64,000 nt of DNA from Pseudofrankia sp. DC12 (GCF_000966285.1 NZ_KQ031391.1:3922540-3986539); one strand, 5' to 3'. Shown: positions 51,096 to 59,801, counted from the first letter of the stretch. The notes: generated from the letters alone by a model not told the origin. A program made the numbers and translations.

Positions 51096-52553
51096 TCAGC
51101 GGGCCGGTGCGGAGCTCGCCGAGGACGGTGGTGAATCAGGCCCCGATCCCAGGAGCAGGTAGACGAGTCCGCCGAGGAGACCTCGATCGGGCGGTGCTGA
51201 TGAGGTGGCCTGGGCCGGAGAGGAGCTTGGCGTCGCGGTGGCACTGGGCTCCAGCGACGGCGCCGCGCTGCTCGCCGCCGTCGATGGGAGCGGCGAGGCT
51301 GGGTGGAGCGGGTTGGCGCTGGTCGCTTGCGGTGTTTCGGGGAGAGTGGCGGGTGTCGGTGCCGGGGACATCGACGCGGAGCCTGTGGCGGTGGTCCCGT
51401 GCCGGTGTCCGAGGACGACGAGCAGGGCGCCGACGAGGAGCAGTAGCGTCGCGGCCGCAGTGGCGGCGAGGATCCCGGCCATCACCCGAGGGGCGCGGCT
51501 GGCGGGGACTATACGGCTTGCTGGGGCGGGGATCACGAAGTCCTCGGTGCTGGACTCCTCGACGCCGGCCAGGTGGGGCCCCGGCTCGGGACCGGGTCGC
51601 GCCAGGGTGGTCGCGACGGCTCTCCGGTAGGTGCTGATCTCGGCGGTGATCGTGTCGGGGAGCCAGCCTTCGCCGAGCAGGCCGCGGTAGGCCGTTGGGA
51701 CGGTGGCGCTGTCGACCCGTACCGCAAGCTCCATGGACAGCCTGCGACACAGATCGATGATCTCCGCGCAGCTCGCGCGATGCGCCGGCGTCTTCGCGAG
51801 GCATCGGGTGAGGACCAGCGGCAGCGGCCACGGGACCGGCTGCCAGTCGGGCTCGCCGTACTCGATGCGGTGAAACACGGTGCCGTCGCCGCCGAAAGGA
51901 TAGTCGCCCGTCGCCGCGAAATAGGCGGTGGAGCCGAGGGAGAAGATGTCCGACGCATGGCCGATATGGCCGTTCTCGACCTGCTCCGGCGACATGAACA
52001 CCGGCGTGCCCACCGCCACGCCAGGCCGGCTGAGCTCCCGGCCCGTGCCTTCGACCGCCCGTGCGAGACCGAAGTCGATGACCAACGGTCCCTCGGCTGC
52101 CACCATGACATTGCCCGGTTTGAGATCACGGTGGATCACGCCGGCCTCGTGAATCGACTCGAGTGCCTCCGCGACCCCGGCCAGCAGGCCGAGCACCGCC
52201 CTGGCTGGCAACGGGCCAGCGTGGCGGACCGCTGCCGAGAGGTTCGGCGCGGGTATGTATGACGTGGCGACCCACGGCCGGGCGGCATCGGGATTGGCAT
52301 CGACCACCGGAACGGTGTACGCGCCCTGCACCCGCCGCGCGATGGTGATCTCAGCGGCGAACCGGCGACGGAAATCGGCATGGTCGATGAACTCGGGCCG
52401 TATCAGCTTCAGCGCGATCGGTCGTCCAGCCCGGCTGGTCGCGAGGAACACCGTGCCCATGCCGCCCTCGCCGATCCGAGCGCGCAGCTGATAGCCACCC
52501 ACCACGCGCGGGTCGGCATCCTGCAGGGGCAGAAAGGGACGCTCGTCTGCCAC
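51096..52553 (-). CDS. Membrane Ser/Thr protein kinase (PknB-like)
   Basis: A protein of 485 residues. The kinase domain spans ~20-280: IGEGGMGTVFLA (P-loop), ALKLI (Lys), HRDLKPGNVMV (catalytic loop), DFGLA, and GTPVFMSPEQ. One membrane helix lies at ~357-381 (VMAGILAATAAATLLLLVGA). The outside part is a Ser/Pro/Ala-rich tail of ~100 residues with no PASTA or other sensor domain. The GTG start is 52553. It is a single gene between pseudogenes and appears intact. Confidence 0.87.
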   Translation of the reverse strand: MADERPFLPLQDADPRVVGGYQLRARIGEGGMGTVFLATSRAGRPIALKLIRPEFIDHADFRRRFAAEITIARRVQGAYTVPVVDANPDAARPWVATSYIPAPNLSAAVRHAGPLPARAVLGLLAGVAEALESIHEAGVIHRDLKPGNVMVAAEGPLVIDFGLARAVEGTGRELSRPGVAVGTPVFMSPEQVENGHIGHASDIFSLGSTAYFAATGDYPFGGDGTVFHRIEYGEPDWQPVPWPLPLVLTRCLAKTPAHRASCAEIIDLCRRLSMELAVRVDSATVPTAYRGLLGEGWLPDTITAEISTYRRAVATTLARPGPEPGPHLAGVEESSTEDFVIPAPASRIVPASRAPRVMAGILAATAAATLLLLVGALLVVLGHRHGTTATGSASMSPAPTPATLPETPQATSANPLHPASPLPSTAASSAAPSLEPSATATPSSSPAQATSSAPPDRGLLGGLVYLLLGSGPDSPPSSASSAPAR

Positions 52554-52951
52554 ACGCGAGTTCCGGGTGAAAACAGAATGGCTACGCCTGCCCGAGCTTC
52601 CCTGCCTGGCGGGATCGGTCCGCGTGCGCGGAATCGTTGGCTCCTCACAGCCGGCTGACGCCCAAGGCCACCGTGGCGTCAGCCCGCGGAACAGTCAGCC
52701 ACCAGGCAACCGTGGCCTACAGCGCGGGTATGTCCCATCCAACTGGTCCAAACAGGTATGTCACCGATCGCACTGTATCGAATCCGCCGGGACACCGCTG
52801 CGTCTCCACTCGCGATGGACTGCGCGGGGTGTCCAGGCCGTCTCGCGGGCAGGGCCGTCGCCGTCGGCTGACCAGTGGTGTGCTGGTAGAAATGGTCCAG
52901 ATCTTGCCGTGCGGTCGTCGCGGCGAGTCACGCCGCGGAGGGGGCGGAGCC
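52554..52951. other. Intergenic region without a convincing gene
   Basis: About 400 nt between the kinase start and the methyltransferase pseudogene. It contains GGCGTCAGCC-type inverted segments around 52655-52690 (GGCTGACGCC / GGCGTCAGCC, with an ~18-nt loop) that form a good hairpin, but no gene frame. Confidence 0.5.
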
Positions 52952-53340
52952 GTGAGCCTGTCGGACAGCGAGCACGAGGCGGTCGAGCCTTCCCAGGTGG
53001 ACGGGCTGGACGGCGCGGTCATCCCGCGGAGGGCGCGACCGACCGAGCTGCACACGGGACCGGCCCCACTCGGCGCGGATGTACGACTACTACCCGGGCG
53101 GTGAGACGAACTATCCGGCGGACCGCGAGGCCGCCGAGCAGGTTCTGGCGACGTTCCCGAGCGCGGGGATCACCGCTCGGCAGAACCGGGCGTTCCTGGG
53201 CCGCGCGACTCGCTATCTGGCGGAGGCCGGCATCGGGCAGTTTCTCGACGTCGGGGCCGGTATCCCCACCTCGCCGAACCTGCATGAGGTCGCGCAGGCG
53301 GCCACGCCGAGCGCCCGTGTGATCTATGTCGACAACGACT
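52952..53340 (+). pseudogene. SAM-dependent methyltransferase (Methyltransf_19 type), frameshifted and truncated
   Basis: GTG 52952 begins LSDSEHEAVEPSQVDGLDGA and runs to TELHTG. An extra G near 53057 then shifts the frame, after which RPHSARMYDYYPGGETNYPA, TARQNRAFLGRATRYLAEAG and FLDVGAGIPTSPNLHEVAQ follow. The chain stops abruptly at VIYVDND (53340), where normal members continue for ~150 residues. Both defects together mean no active enzyme. This family is highly multiplied in actinomycetes. Confidence 0.82.
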
Positions 53341-53353
53341 GTTGCAAGTCGGG

Positions 53354-53380
53354 TTGTACACACCGCCCATCTAGTCACGG
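53354..53380 (+). other. Short 16S-rRNA-like fragment at a recombination junction
   Basis: GTACACACCGCCC is followed by ATCTAGTCACGG. The 16S 3' decoding region reads GTACACACCGCCC then GTCAAGTCACGA. By eye only about three positions differ over 25. No other rRNA sequence is recognisable around it. It begins 14 nt after the point where the methyltransferase is cut, so it may mark a breakpoint. Chance similarity is not excluded. Confidence 0.45.
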
Positions 53381-53461
53381 CCGCCCCCAGCCCCCTAGGC
53401 CGCCGACGCGGCGTCGGGTGGCCCCGACTCGAACGCAGACACCTGGTAGCCCCCGCCTGCA

Positions 53462-53490
53462 GCCCGCTTGCTATAGCAAGCGGGCTTTTT
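53462..53490 (+). terminator. Intrinsic terminator
   Basis: GCCCGCTTGC (53462-53471) pairs perfectly with GCAAGCGGGC (53476-53485) over TATA and is followed by TTTTT. It is plus-oriented, but no intact plus-strand gene lies upstream. It overlaps the end of the HTH gene on the other strand. This kind of terminator often follows a tRNA or an element end. Confidence 0.85.
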
Positions 53491-53695
53491 CGGGTCGGTG
53501 CTGTCTAGGGGGCGTCGTCTGGCTTGGGTTGGGTGGCCGTCCGCCGTGGCCGGGTCTGGAGCGCATCCACGCCTCGAACGTCGACAGACGCCAGCGCGGC
53601 CGGTCGGGTACCGGCTCGTCGTCGGGCGGGGGTAGCCGGCCCTGGTGCCGGTAGGACCGGAGCGTGACGGGCTTGATGCCCGCGCGCTCGGCCAT
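53471..53695 (-). CDS. Excisionase-like / AlpA-type helix-turn-helix protein
   Basis: A protein of 74 residues. MAERAGIKPVTLRSYRHQGR is a winged-helix HTH of the kind seen in integrative-element excisionases. LPPPDDEPVPDRPRWRLSTF and EAWMRSRPGHGG complete the domain. The stop lies inside the terminator hairpin. Upstream codons in this frame do not continue the family, so the N-terminus may be cut. No integrase, RepSA or other element gene is visible, so it is probably a leftover of an AICE or prophage. Confidence 0.6.
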   Translation of the reverse strand: MAERAGIKPVTLRSYRHQGRLPPPDDEPVPDRPRWRLSTFEAWMRSRPGHGGRPPNPSQTTPPRQHRPEKARLL

Positions 53696-53907
53696 CTCGC
53701 CGGCAACCGAACAACGGGGTCGTCACCGCCGACGAGATAGCAGTGGATCTTGCTGGCCGGACGGAGCAGATCATTCCCGCGCGGAGACCGACCGAAAGAT
53801 CCGGGGGCAGCGTCAGGTTCGCGCGTCATTGTGCGCCTGCCTGGACGTCGCCGCCTACTGCCAGCAGACTAACGACTCAGGAAACTAGATTCAGGACCAT
53901 CGATATT

Positions 53908-54204
53908 CTATCGGAGTGCTGTCGGTGGGCGTTCGACCCCGAACAGTCGAATTTCAGCGTCAGTGGGCGGCCTGGTTGCAGAGAGAAGGTATACTCCGTC
54001 AACAATTTTGCATGGCGACGATCCAAGTGCGAGCGATGCGCCATTCAGCACATTCCCAACACTCAAGCGCTCATCTTCAGGAACCGCCCGGACATCGACA
54101 ATCAAAGGCTCGCTCTTCGCAAGGCCTGTGATGGTCGCGAGAACCTCGCGATGTGTCGCTGCGACGGAGACTTCAGCGACCTCATTCCCGTTCGCCGCCC
54201 TCAC
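53908..54204 (-). CDS. SepF-like protein
   Basis: A protein of 98 residues. The stretch ATITGLAKSEPLIVDVRAVP, then VGNVLNGASLALGSSPCKIV and DGVYLLSAT aligns without gaps to the SepF core (VVLNLxxLD..RRxVDFxxGxxxAxxGxxxKVxxxxFLxxP). SepF polymerises and links FtsZ to the membrane. The N-terminal membrane-binding helix of ordinary SepF is missing. Its GTG start (54204) directly follows the TGA of the upstream membrane-protein gene, so the two are translationally coupled. The DNA is AT-richer than its surroundings. The assignment rests on pattern, not on a database match. Confidence 0.55.
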   Translation of the reverse strand: MRAANGNEVAEVSVAATHREVLATITGLAKSEPLIVDVRAVPEDERLSVGNVLNGASLALGSSPCKIVDGVYLLSATRPPTDAEIRLFGVERPPTALR

Positions 54205-54390
54205 TCACCGAGTTAACGCTGGCAGGCTCGAGGGCCAGGGCCAAGCGCGCAATCTTACGCGGTACCAGCCGGTGAAGAGCAGGGCGACGACCAGCAGGAC
54301 GACCAGGGCCGCCGCGAGGAGCCGGACCACCGTAGGGCGCGCCGGGCGTCCTCCCGATCGGCCGGGAACGGGCCGGGCGATCTCGGACAC
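54205..54390 (-). CDS. Small single-pass membrane protein
   Basis: A protein of 61 residues. A basic N-terminus (EIARPVPGRSGGRPARPT) is followed by one strong membrane helix (VVRLLAAALVVLLVVALLFT) and a short basic/Trp tail. GTG 54390 has GGGAG ~10 nt upstream; TTG 54405 is also open. Its TGA abuts the start of the SepF-like gene, which suggests the two proteins are made in fixed ratio. I do not recognise the family. Confidence 0.5.
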   Translation of the reverse strand: MSEIARPVPGRSGGRPARPTVVRLLAAALVVLLVVALLFTGWYRVRLRAWPWPSSLPALTR

Positions 54391-54513
54391 GAGAGCGGCT
54401 CCCAAGGACGTATAGATTCAGCCTAGAAACCAAATTCTATCGCCGTTGTTGCGTTCTGCGGCAGTGGCGCGTGCCGACGGGCTCGGGACGCGGCCGACAG
54501 TCGAGCGACTCAC

Positions 54514-54861
54514 CCGCCGGACTACTCGTCTGGCTATTGGAACGCCTGGAGCGACAACGGCGGCGACCTCGAGTCCGTCTTCACCAAGGACGACATGCTC
54601 ACCCACGCCACGATCTACTGGGCGAACAACTCCATCGCCACATCGATGCGCTACTACGCCAACGCCAACCGACACCCCTGGACGCCCGCCCACGGCCGCA
54701 CCCCGGCCGTGCAGGCCGTTGGCCTCACCTTCGTCACCTACGAGAACCCACCCGGCATCCATACCGCCGCCGAGCGCGTCCAGGCGTTCACGACCGGCCC
54801 GCAGGCCGACTGGTTCAACCACGCCAACGTCAACGCCCACGACCACGGCGGCCACTTCATC
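54514..54861 (+). pseudogene. Epoxide hydrolase-type alpha/beta hydrolase, C-terminal remnant
   Basis: Reading begins at SGYWNAWSDNGGDLESVFTK and goes on through MLTHATIYWANNSIATSMRY, then YANANRHPW and VGLTFVTYENPPGIHTAAER. It ends with the catalytic-His region NVNAHDHGGHFI, after which the family sequence stops. The N-terminal two thirds, with the oxyanion hole and nucleophile Asp, are absent. Confidence 0.78.
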
Positions 54862-54959
54862 CGGTCGGCGATCAGAGTGTCCGCGGACATGGCGTCCCCT
54901 TTTTCTGTGGGCAGTGATGTTGTCGTTGGGTCAGGCGGCGAGTTCGGGGAGCGAAGGGC

Positions 54960-55215
54960 TCAGGCGCCGGCCAGCACCGCGTTGGCCCGGTCGAGCACGA
55001 TGCCCAGGACGCGGCCCGCGGTCGCGAGGTCCTCGGCCGGCAGGTCGCCCCACAGCCTCTGGGTGATCGTGCCGATGGCGGCGCGGACCTCCGCCCACCG
55101 TGCCAGTCCCTCGTCGGTGACCTGGACGCGGTCGTCGCCGCCGTCGCGCAGGAAACCCGCGGCGGTCAGGAGCCCCGGGCGCAGACGTGGCGACTCGGGT
55201 CTCACCGGCATTCGC
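54960..55215 (-). pseudogene. MarR-family regulator, C-terminal remnant
   Basis: FLRDGGDDRVQVTDEGLARW, then AEVRAAIGTITQRLWGDLPA and EDLATAGRVLGIVLDRANAV match the wing and last dimer helix of MarR proteins. The recognition helix and N-terminal dimerisation part are lost upstream of ~55215, where the sequence no longer fits. The remnant lies between the epoxide-hydrolase fragment and the TetR gene. Confidence 0.72.
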
Positions 55216-55352
55216 GACGCCGCGGACGCTAGCCGCTCAGCAAGCGCGTTACTAGTCGCTCGTAAGGTAGATCACCTGTCAAACGGCTAGGATCTTGCTT
55301 GACGAACGACAGGTCTGCTCCGCGCGCCGACGGTGCCGTGCGCCGGCCGATC

Positions 55353-55381
55353 GGCAAGTTGGTTCCTTGCCAACCGGCAAG
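55353..55381. promoter_or_regulatory. TetR operator-like cluster of half-sites
   Basis: GGCAAG (55353), CTTGCC (55366) and GGCAAG (55376) form two overlapping inverted repeats (spacers of 7 and 4 nt). TAGGCT at 55383-55388 may be the -10. The cluster lies 39 nt before the TetR start, so autoregulation is likely. Confidence 0.6.
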
Positions 55382-55419
55382 CTAGGCTGTGGTCCATTGA
55401 GGACTAGCAAGGAGCGATC

Positions 55420-56037
55420 ATGAGCCCGACCGCGCTGAAGGCACCCGCGGCAAGCGACACCCGGCAGCGCATCATCGACACGGCGGTCCGCCTGTTCACC
55501 CAGCACAGCTTCGCGGGCACATCGCTGCAGATGATCGCCGACGAGCTGGACGTCACCAAGGCGGCGCTCTACCACCACTTCCACACCCGCGAGGAGCTCC
55601 TCGCAGCGGCAGTCGAGCCGGTGCTCGGGCCGTTGCGGACCATCATCGAGACGGCCGAGGCGCAACGCACTCCCCAAGCCCGCGCGGAACACATGCTCGT
55701 TGGCTACGCCAACCTCGCGGTACGCAACCGTGCCATGCTCTCGGTGTTGGCCGCAGACCCTGGCGTTACCGATCAGATCCTCACCCGGCGTGGACTCGAC
55801 GGCTTGATCGACCGTCAGCTGAATCTTCTCGCCGACGTCGACCGCGGCCCCAGCGGGCGGATCAAGGCGGCCCTCGTGCTGGCCGGAATCCCCGGCGCGG
55901 TCGCGCCGAGACTGATCGACCTCGACGACGATGTCCTACTCCAGCACGTCGTCGAAGCGGGCCGCCGCACGCTGGGACTCCGCACGCCACGGCGGTCCAC
56001 CCGAAGTACGGCACCCCTCGCGACCGATCCTCGATAG
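55420..56037 (+). CDS. TetR-family transcriptional regulator
   Basis: A protein of 205 residues. The HTH is DTRQRIIDTAVRLFTQHSFA, then GTSLQMIADELDVTKAALYH and HFHTREELLAAA. The ligand domain spans ~70-190. GCAAGGAGCGATC precedes ATG 55420. It is followed by the antiporter gene on the opposite strand. Its intact neighbours give no clue to its ligand; the half-sites just upstream suggest it represses itself. Confidence 0.87.
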   Translation: MSPTALKAPAASDTRQRIIDTAVRLFTQHSFAGTSLQMIADELDVTKAALYHHFHTREELLAAAVEPVLGPLRTIIETAEAQRTPQARAEHMLVGYANLAVRNRAMLSVLAADPGVTDQILTRRGLDGLIDRQLNLLADVDRGPSGRIKAALVLAGIPGAVAPRLIDLDDDVLLQHVVEAGRRTLGLRTPRRSTRSTAPLATDPR

Positions 56038-56151
56038 AAGGTCAGGCAAATCCGCCGCAGCAGAGGGCGCGACCCTGCGAGAGGTATTGGTCCGGAATCC
56101 GCCGAATGCGGCTGCAACGCTGAGGACTGGCTGCTACCGGGCGGGGGCGGC

Positions 56152-57699
56152 CTACTGGTCGCCGAGCGCGGCCTCCTGCCGGTCGAGGTCGTGTTGCAGA
56201 CGGCGGCGGGTCGTGTCGCTGATGAGGTTCTCGTCGTAGAGGCGGCGCAGCTCGGTGCTCTGGACTGCGATCACCTCGTGCCGTAGCCCACGGTAGGCCG
56301 CGTCCACAGTGGGGGTTTCCGGGCCGTCGGTGCTCCGGTCAAGGCGGGCGGCGAGGGCGCGCCGCACGCGGTCGATGGCCGGTTCGGGATGCGTCTCCAG
56401 GCCCGCGAGGCGCTCGACGTGGTCGAGGGCGACCAGGTTGAGCGCGTCGCTGGCCCCGTCCTCCTCGCGCGCTGTGTGCTCCGGCTCCAGAGCGAGCCCC
56501 GAGCGGGCGACCACCGGCGCGAGGGTTAGGCCCTGTCCGACCAGCGTGAGCACGACGACCGCGGTGGTGAGCACGAGCACCAGCGGACGCCCGGCCAGCA
56601 CGCCACTGTTGTTTGTGGTGAGCGGGATGGACAGTGCGGCGGCCAAGGGCATCACACCGCGGGTGCCAGCCCAGGTGACCACTACGGCCATCCGCCACGA
56701 GGGCCTGCCCCGGCTCGGCTTGACCGCGCGGGTCAGCGGCAGCGTCCACACCACCCGCACCGCGAGCAGCACCGCCGCCAAGGCCAGCGCCTGTACCGGC
56801 CACCAGGCGGCGCCGTTCGGCAGGTCGCGCACGAGCGTCGGTAGCTCCAGTCCGACGATGCTGAAGATCACGCTCTCCAGGAGGAATACCAGTACCCCGT
56901 ACACGGCCTGGACCTGCAGCCGGATCCGGGCGTCGCTCGGCCGGTGCCCCCCGCGGCCCAACAGCACACCGGCGACGACGACCGACGTGATACCCGATGT
57001 GTGCGCGGATTCCGCCAGCACGTAGGCCGCGTACGGCGTCACCAGCGCGATCACGGACCCCAACACCGGATCGGTGGTCCGGCGCCGGAGCAGACCAACG
57101 AGGCCCGCCACGGCCGCGCCGATCAGGGTTCCGCCACCACCGAGCAGCAGGAACTCTCCGCCCGCCGCCGGCAGGCTTGCCGAACCGCCGACGGCCACGG
57201 CTATGCCGACCGCGACCTTGAACAGCACCAGCGACGTCGCGTCGTTGAACAGGCTCTCGGCCTGAACCAGGACCTGGACCCGGCCGGGCAGGGCGAGGCG
57301 CCGGCCGAGGGCGGTCACGGCTACCGGGTCGGTGCTCGCCAGTACCGCGCCGAGCACGAACGCCATCGCGGGCGGCAGGCCGGTCACCGCGGCTGCCGCG
57401 AAGCTGACCGCCGCGGCCGAGGCGAAGACGAGGCCGAAGGCGAGAATCGTGACCGGCCGCCAGACCAGTCTCAGGTCGCGCAGCGACAGTTCCTCGGCCG
57501 AGGCGTACAGCAGCGGCGGCAGGACTACCAGCGCGATCGCCTGCGGCGGGATGTGCAGCGTCGGCGTTCCGGGAATCAACGCCACTGCGAGACCGGCCAG
57601 TACCAGAAGCGAGGGCGCCGGTATGCGCCAGCGCCGGGCGAAAGTGGCCACGACGGTGGCCAGAACGACCAGGAGCAGGATGATCCCTACGGCACGCAC
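56152..57699 (-). CDS. Monovalent cation:proton antiporter (CPA1/NhaP-type)
   Basis: A protein of 515 residues. About twelve membrane helices span ~1-400. The ion-site segments are VLASTDPVAVTALGRRLALP and AESLFNDATSLVLFKVAVGI (the ND pair), with TSGITSVVVAGVLLG and VTWAGTRGVMPLAAALSIPL later. A cytosolic tail of ~115 residues follows, typical of Nha1/NhaP proteins. It exchanges Na+ or K+ for H+. The GTG start is 57699. Confidence 0.87.
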   Translation of the reverse strand: MRAVGIILLLVVLATVVATFARRWRIPAPSLLVLAGLAVALIPGTPTLHIPPQAIALVVLPPLLYASAEELSLRDLRLVWRPVTILAFGLVFASAAAVSFAAAAVTGLPPAMAFVLGAVLASTDPVAVTALGRRLALPGRVQVLVQAESLFNDATSLVLFKVAVGIAVAVGGSASLPAAGGEFLLLGGGGTLIGAAVAGLVGLLRRRTTDPVLGSVIALVTPYAAYVLAESAHTSGITSVVVAGVLLGRGGHRPSDARIRLQVQAVYGVLVFLLESVIFSIVGLELPTLVRDLPNGAAWWPVQALALAAVLLAVRVVWTLPLTRAVKPSRGRPSWRMAVVVTWAGTRGVMPLAAALSIPLTTNNSGVLAGRPLVLVLTTAVVVLTLVGQGLTLAPVVARSGLALEPEHTAREEDGASDALNLVALDHVERLAGLETHPEPAIDRVRRALAARLDRSTDGPETPTVDAAYRGLRHEVIAVQSTELRRLYDENLISDTTRRRLQHDLDRQEAALGDQ

Positions 57700-58331
57700 C
57701 GGCGAAAGTCCCCATCACGACCAGCGGGGTCACCGCCGCCCGAGCGTCGCGGTCGTCCCCCGAGCCGACCAGGCTTCCCGGCACACCGGAACGAATCCTA
57801 CCGAGACAACCGGCCACGATCATCAGTGCGGGCCAGTTGCGTCCGCGGTGAGATACATGCGCGAGTCTCGCCGCCGACGTGGGTCTGGCCCAGCCGCCCC
57901 CGCCAGAGGCACGGGCGGCAGACGCAGCCGGTACGAGGACAGCCAGCGCTCCAGACCGGTTCGGCCACCGGGTTCCCTCGGCAGCGGAGAAACCGGCGAC
58001 GGCGGCCCGTCACCGGGCCAGCGTTCGCTCCGGTCTGATCGGTGGCGGTGTTCCAAGGCTCGCCGCCTTGGCCGGCGCGACGGGCGGCGTTCCAGGGCGT
58101 GTCAGAGATCGGCCGTTTGCGCGTGGCCAGCCGTTTCGTCCGCGCTGACGGCTCGGACCAGATCGCGTCGGCTACGGTGGGCTCGGTGCGCCGGGAAGCC
58201 TGGTCGGCAGCGTGTGACCCGACCCCTCGGTGAGGAGCGCCGCCGTGAGCCAGACCCCGCTCGACCGGTTCGACCTGTTTGACCGCTGGTCGTGGCCTGA
58301 GACACGCTGCCACCTCACGTTACTTTTCGGG
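57700..58331. other. Intergenic region with possible gene scraps
   Basis: Two weak candidates are noted. On the minus strand 57823-58056 encodes 77 residues (MEHRHRSDRSERWPGDGPPS onward) without a recognisable domain. On the plus strand GTG 58245, after a good GAGGAG site, begins SQTPLDRFDLFDRW and then loses sense, as if a gene were cut after its start and joined to the kinase region. Neither is called as a gene. Confidence 0.35.
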
Positions 58332-59801
58332 TCAGTCCCGCTTGGCCCGGTCGGGTTGGTCAGGTGTGGTGGGGAGGGCGAAGGTTACGGTTAGGCCGCC
58401 GCCCGGGGTCCGCGAGGCGGTCACGTGTCCGTTCCAGCTTTTGACGATGGTCGCCACGATGGACAGGCCGAGGCCGCTACCGCCGACCTGCCGGGATCGG
58501 GACGGGTCCTTGCGCCAGAACCTGTCGAACATGCGGGCCCGCTCGTCGGCGGCGAGCCCAGGGCCGTCATCGGCTACGGCGATGATGACGTTCGCGCCCT
58601 CGTGCCGGGCATCGATCTGGATGCGCGTTCCTGGGGGAGTGTGCGCGCGGACGTTGCCGATGAGGTTGTCCAGCACGCGATGCAGCCGAGCTGGCTCGGC
58701 CGCTACCATGCCGAGACCCGCAGAAAGTGTCAGTGTCACGGGCCAGCGTGGATCGACGGTGACCGCCGTATCAACCGCCTGTCCGATCACTGCCGCGAGG
58801 TCAGCGGTCGGGGCTTCCTGCTCAGGAGATTCTTCCGCTGCGGCGAGGGTCAGCAGGTCCTCGGCAAGGTCACGCATCCGCGAGGTCTCACGCTGGATGC
58901 CGGCCATCGAGCGGGCGAGATCTGGCGGCCGGTCCCGGGCACCGAGATCGAACAGCTGTGCGTACGCCGACACGGCGGCGATCGGCGTCCGGAGTTCGTG
59001 TGAGGCGTCAGCTATGAACCGCCGCAAGCCCTCCTGCGTGGCCTGCTCCTTCGTGAACGCGCCGTCCATGCGCTGCAGCAGCAGGTTGGTCGCGGTCGCC
59101 AGCTCGTGCACCTCGCGTGTTGTCGTGTCGACCTGGACGCGGACGGCCAGGTCGTTCGGGCTCAGCGACTCGACGGCGTCGGCCAGCCTTCGCAGCGGTG
59201 TGAGACGGCGCCGGACCACCCAGAAGGCGGCGCCGGACGCCAGCAGCAGCGCGGCCGCCGTGACGCACGCCTCGACCCCTCCCAGGCGATGCAGCAGCCG
59301 GTCGTTCTCGCTGCGGGGAAGAGCCAGGATGACGACCCGGCCGTCCTTGTCCGCCGAGACCTTCACCCGCAGCCGGGGGCCTGACGGCTCGCGGGACCGG
59401 GTGTCGAAGAACGCGGCGGGTCCGCCGGGGCCATCTGATCGGGCGACCGTCGGCAGGATGGACGGCAGACTGGCTGTGAAGGGCCGCCCGGAGGCATCGC
59501 GGCCTGCCTGGGTAAGCAGAACGGTGCCGTCAGCGCTGATGAACTGTGCGAACGGCGCGACTCGCGGGCCGAGTGGGACATCGTCGTCCCGATGGTCCGT
59601 CGCGTCCTGATTGGCAGTGCCGCTCGTGTAGTGGTTCAACACGACCGGGGTGTCGCGCAGCGCGGCATCGAGCCGATCGCGCAGGTACGCCCCGAAAGCC
59701 AGATAGGTGGCCACGCCGGACAGCCCCAGGGCCGCGAGCAGGACCGCGGCGACAACCACCGCCAGCCGCGCCTGCAGTGTTCGTGGCTGGCGAGGTCTCA
59801 T
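58332..59801 (-). CDS. Sensor histidine kinase
   Basis: A protein of 489 residues. TM1 is at ~12-36 (RLAVVVAAVLLAALGLSGVA), followed by an extracytoplasmic sensor of ~140 residues and TM2 at ~180-200. HAMP, H-box (DASHELRTPIAAVSAYAQLF) and HATPase (LDNLIGNVRAHTPPG, DDGPGLAADE, GSGLGLSIVATIV) domains follow. It overlaps the regulator gene by 4 nt (ATGA) and is translated after it. The signal is unknown; the divergent lipoprotein/HupE genes suggest a metal or an envelope cue. Confidence 0.87.
   Translation of the reverse strand: MRPRQPRTLQARLAVVVAAVLLAALGLSGVATYLAFGAYLRDRLDAALRDTPVVLNHYTSGTANQDATDHRDDDVPLGPRVAPFAQFISADGTVLLTQAGRDASGRPFTASLPSILPTVARSDGPGGPAAFFDTRSREPSGPRLRVKVSADKDGRVVILALPRSENDRLLHRLGGVEACVTAAALLLASGAAFWVVRRRLTPLRRLADAVESLSPNDLAVRVQVDTTTREVHELATATNLLLQRMDGAFTKEQATQEGLRRFIADASHELRTPIAAVSAYAQLFDLGARDRPPDLARSMAGIQRETSRMRDLAEDLLTLAAAEESPEQEAPTADLAAVIGQAVDTAVTVDPRWPVTLTLSAGLGMVAAEPARLHRVLDNLIGNVRAHTPPGTRIQIDARHEGANVIIAVADDGPGLAADERARMFDRFWRKDPSRSRQVGGSGLGLSIVATIVKSWNGHVTASRTPGGGLTVTFALPTTPDQPDRAKRD

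Noticed and set aside
53400-53445. Possible tRNA gene on the minus strand (GTTCGAGTC T-loop-like sequence)
   Set aside because: The flanking 5-bp T-stem does not pair and no D-arm, anticodon arm or acceptor partner is found, so it is at most a decayed end.
58279-59610. A Ser/Arg-rich plus-strand frame opposite the second histidine kinase
   Set aside because: Low-complexity composition and complete overlap with a well-defined kinase.
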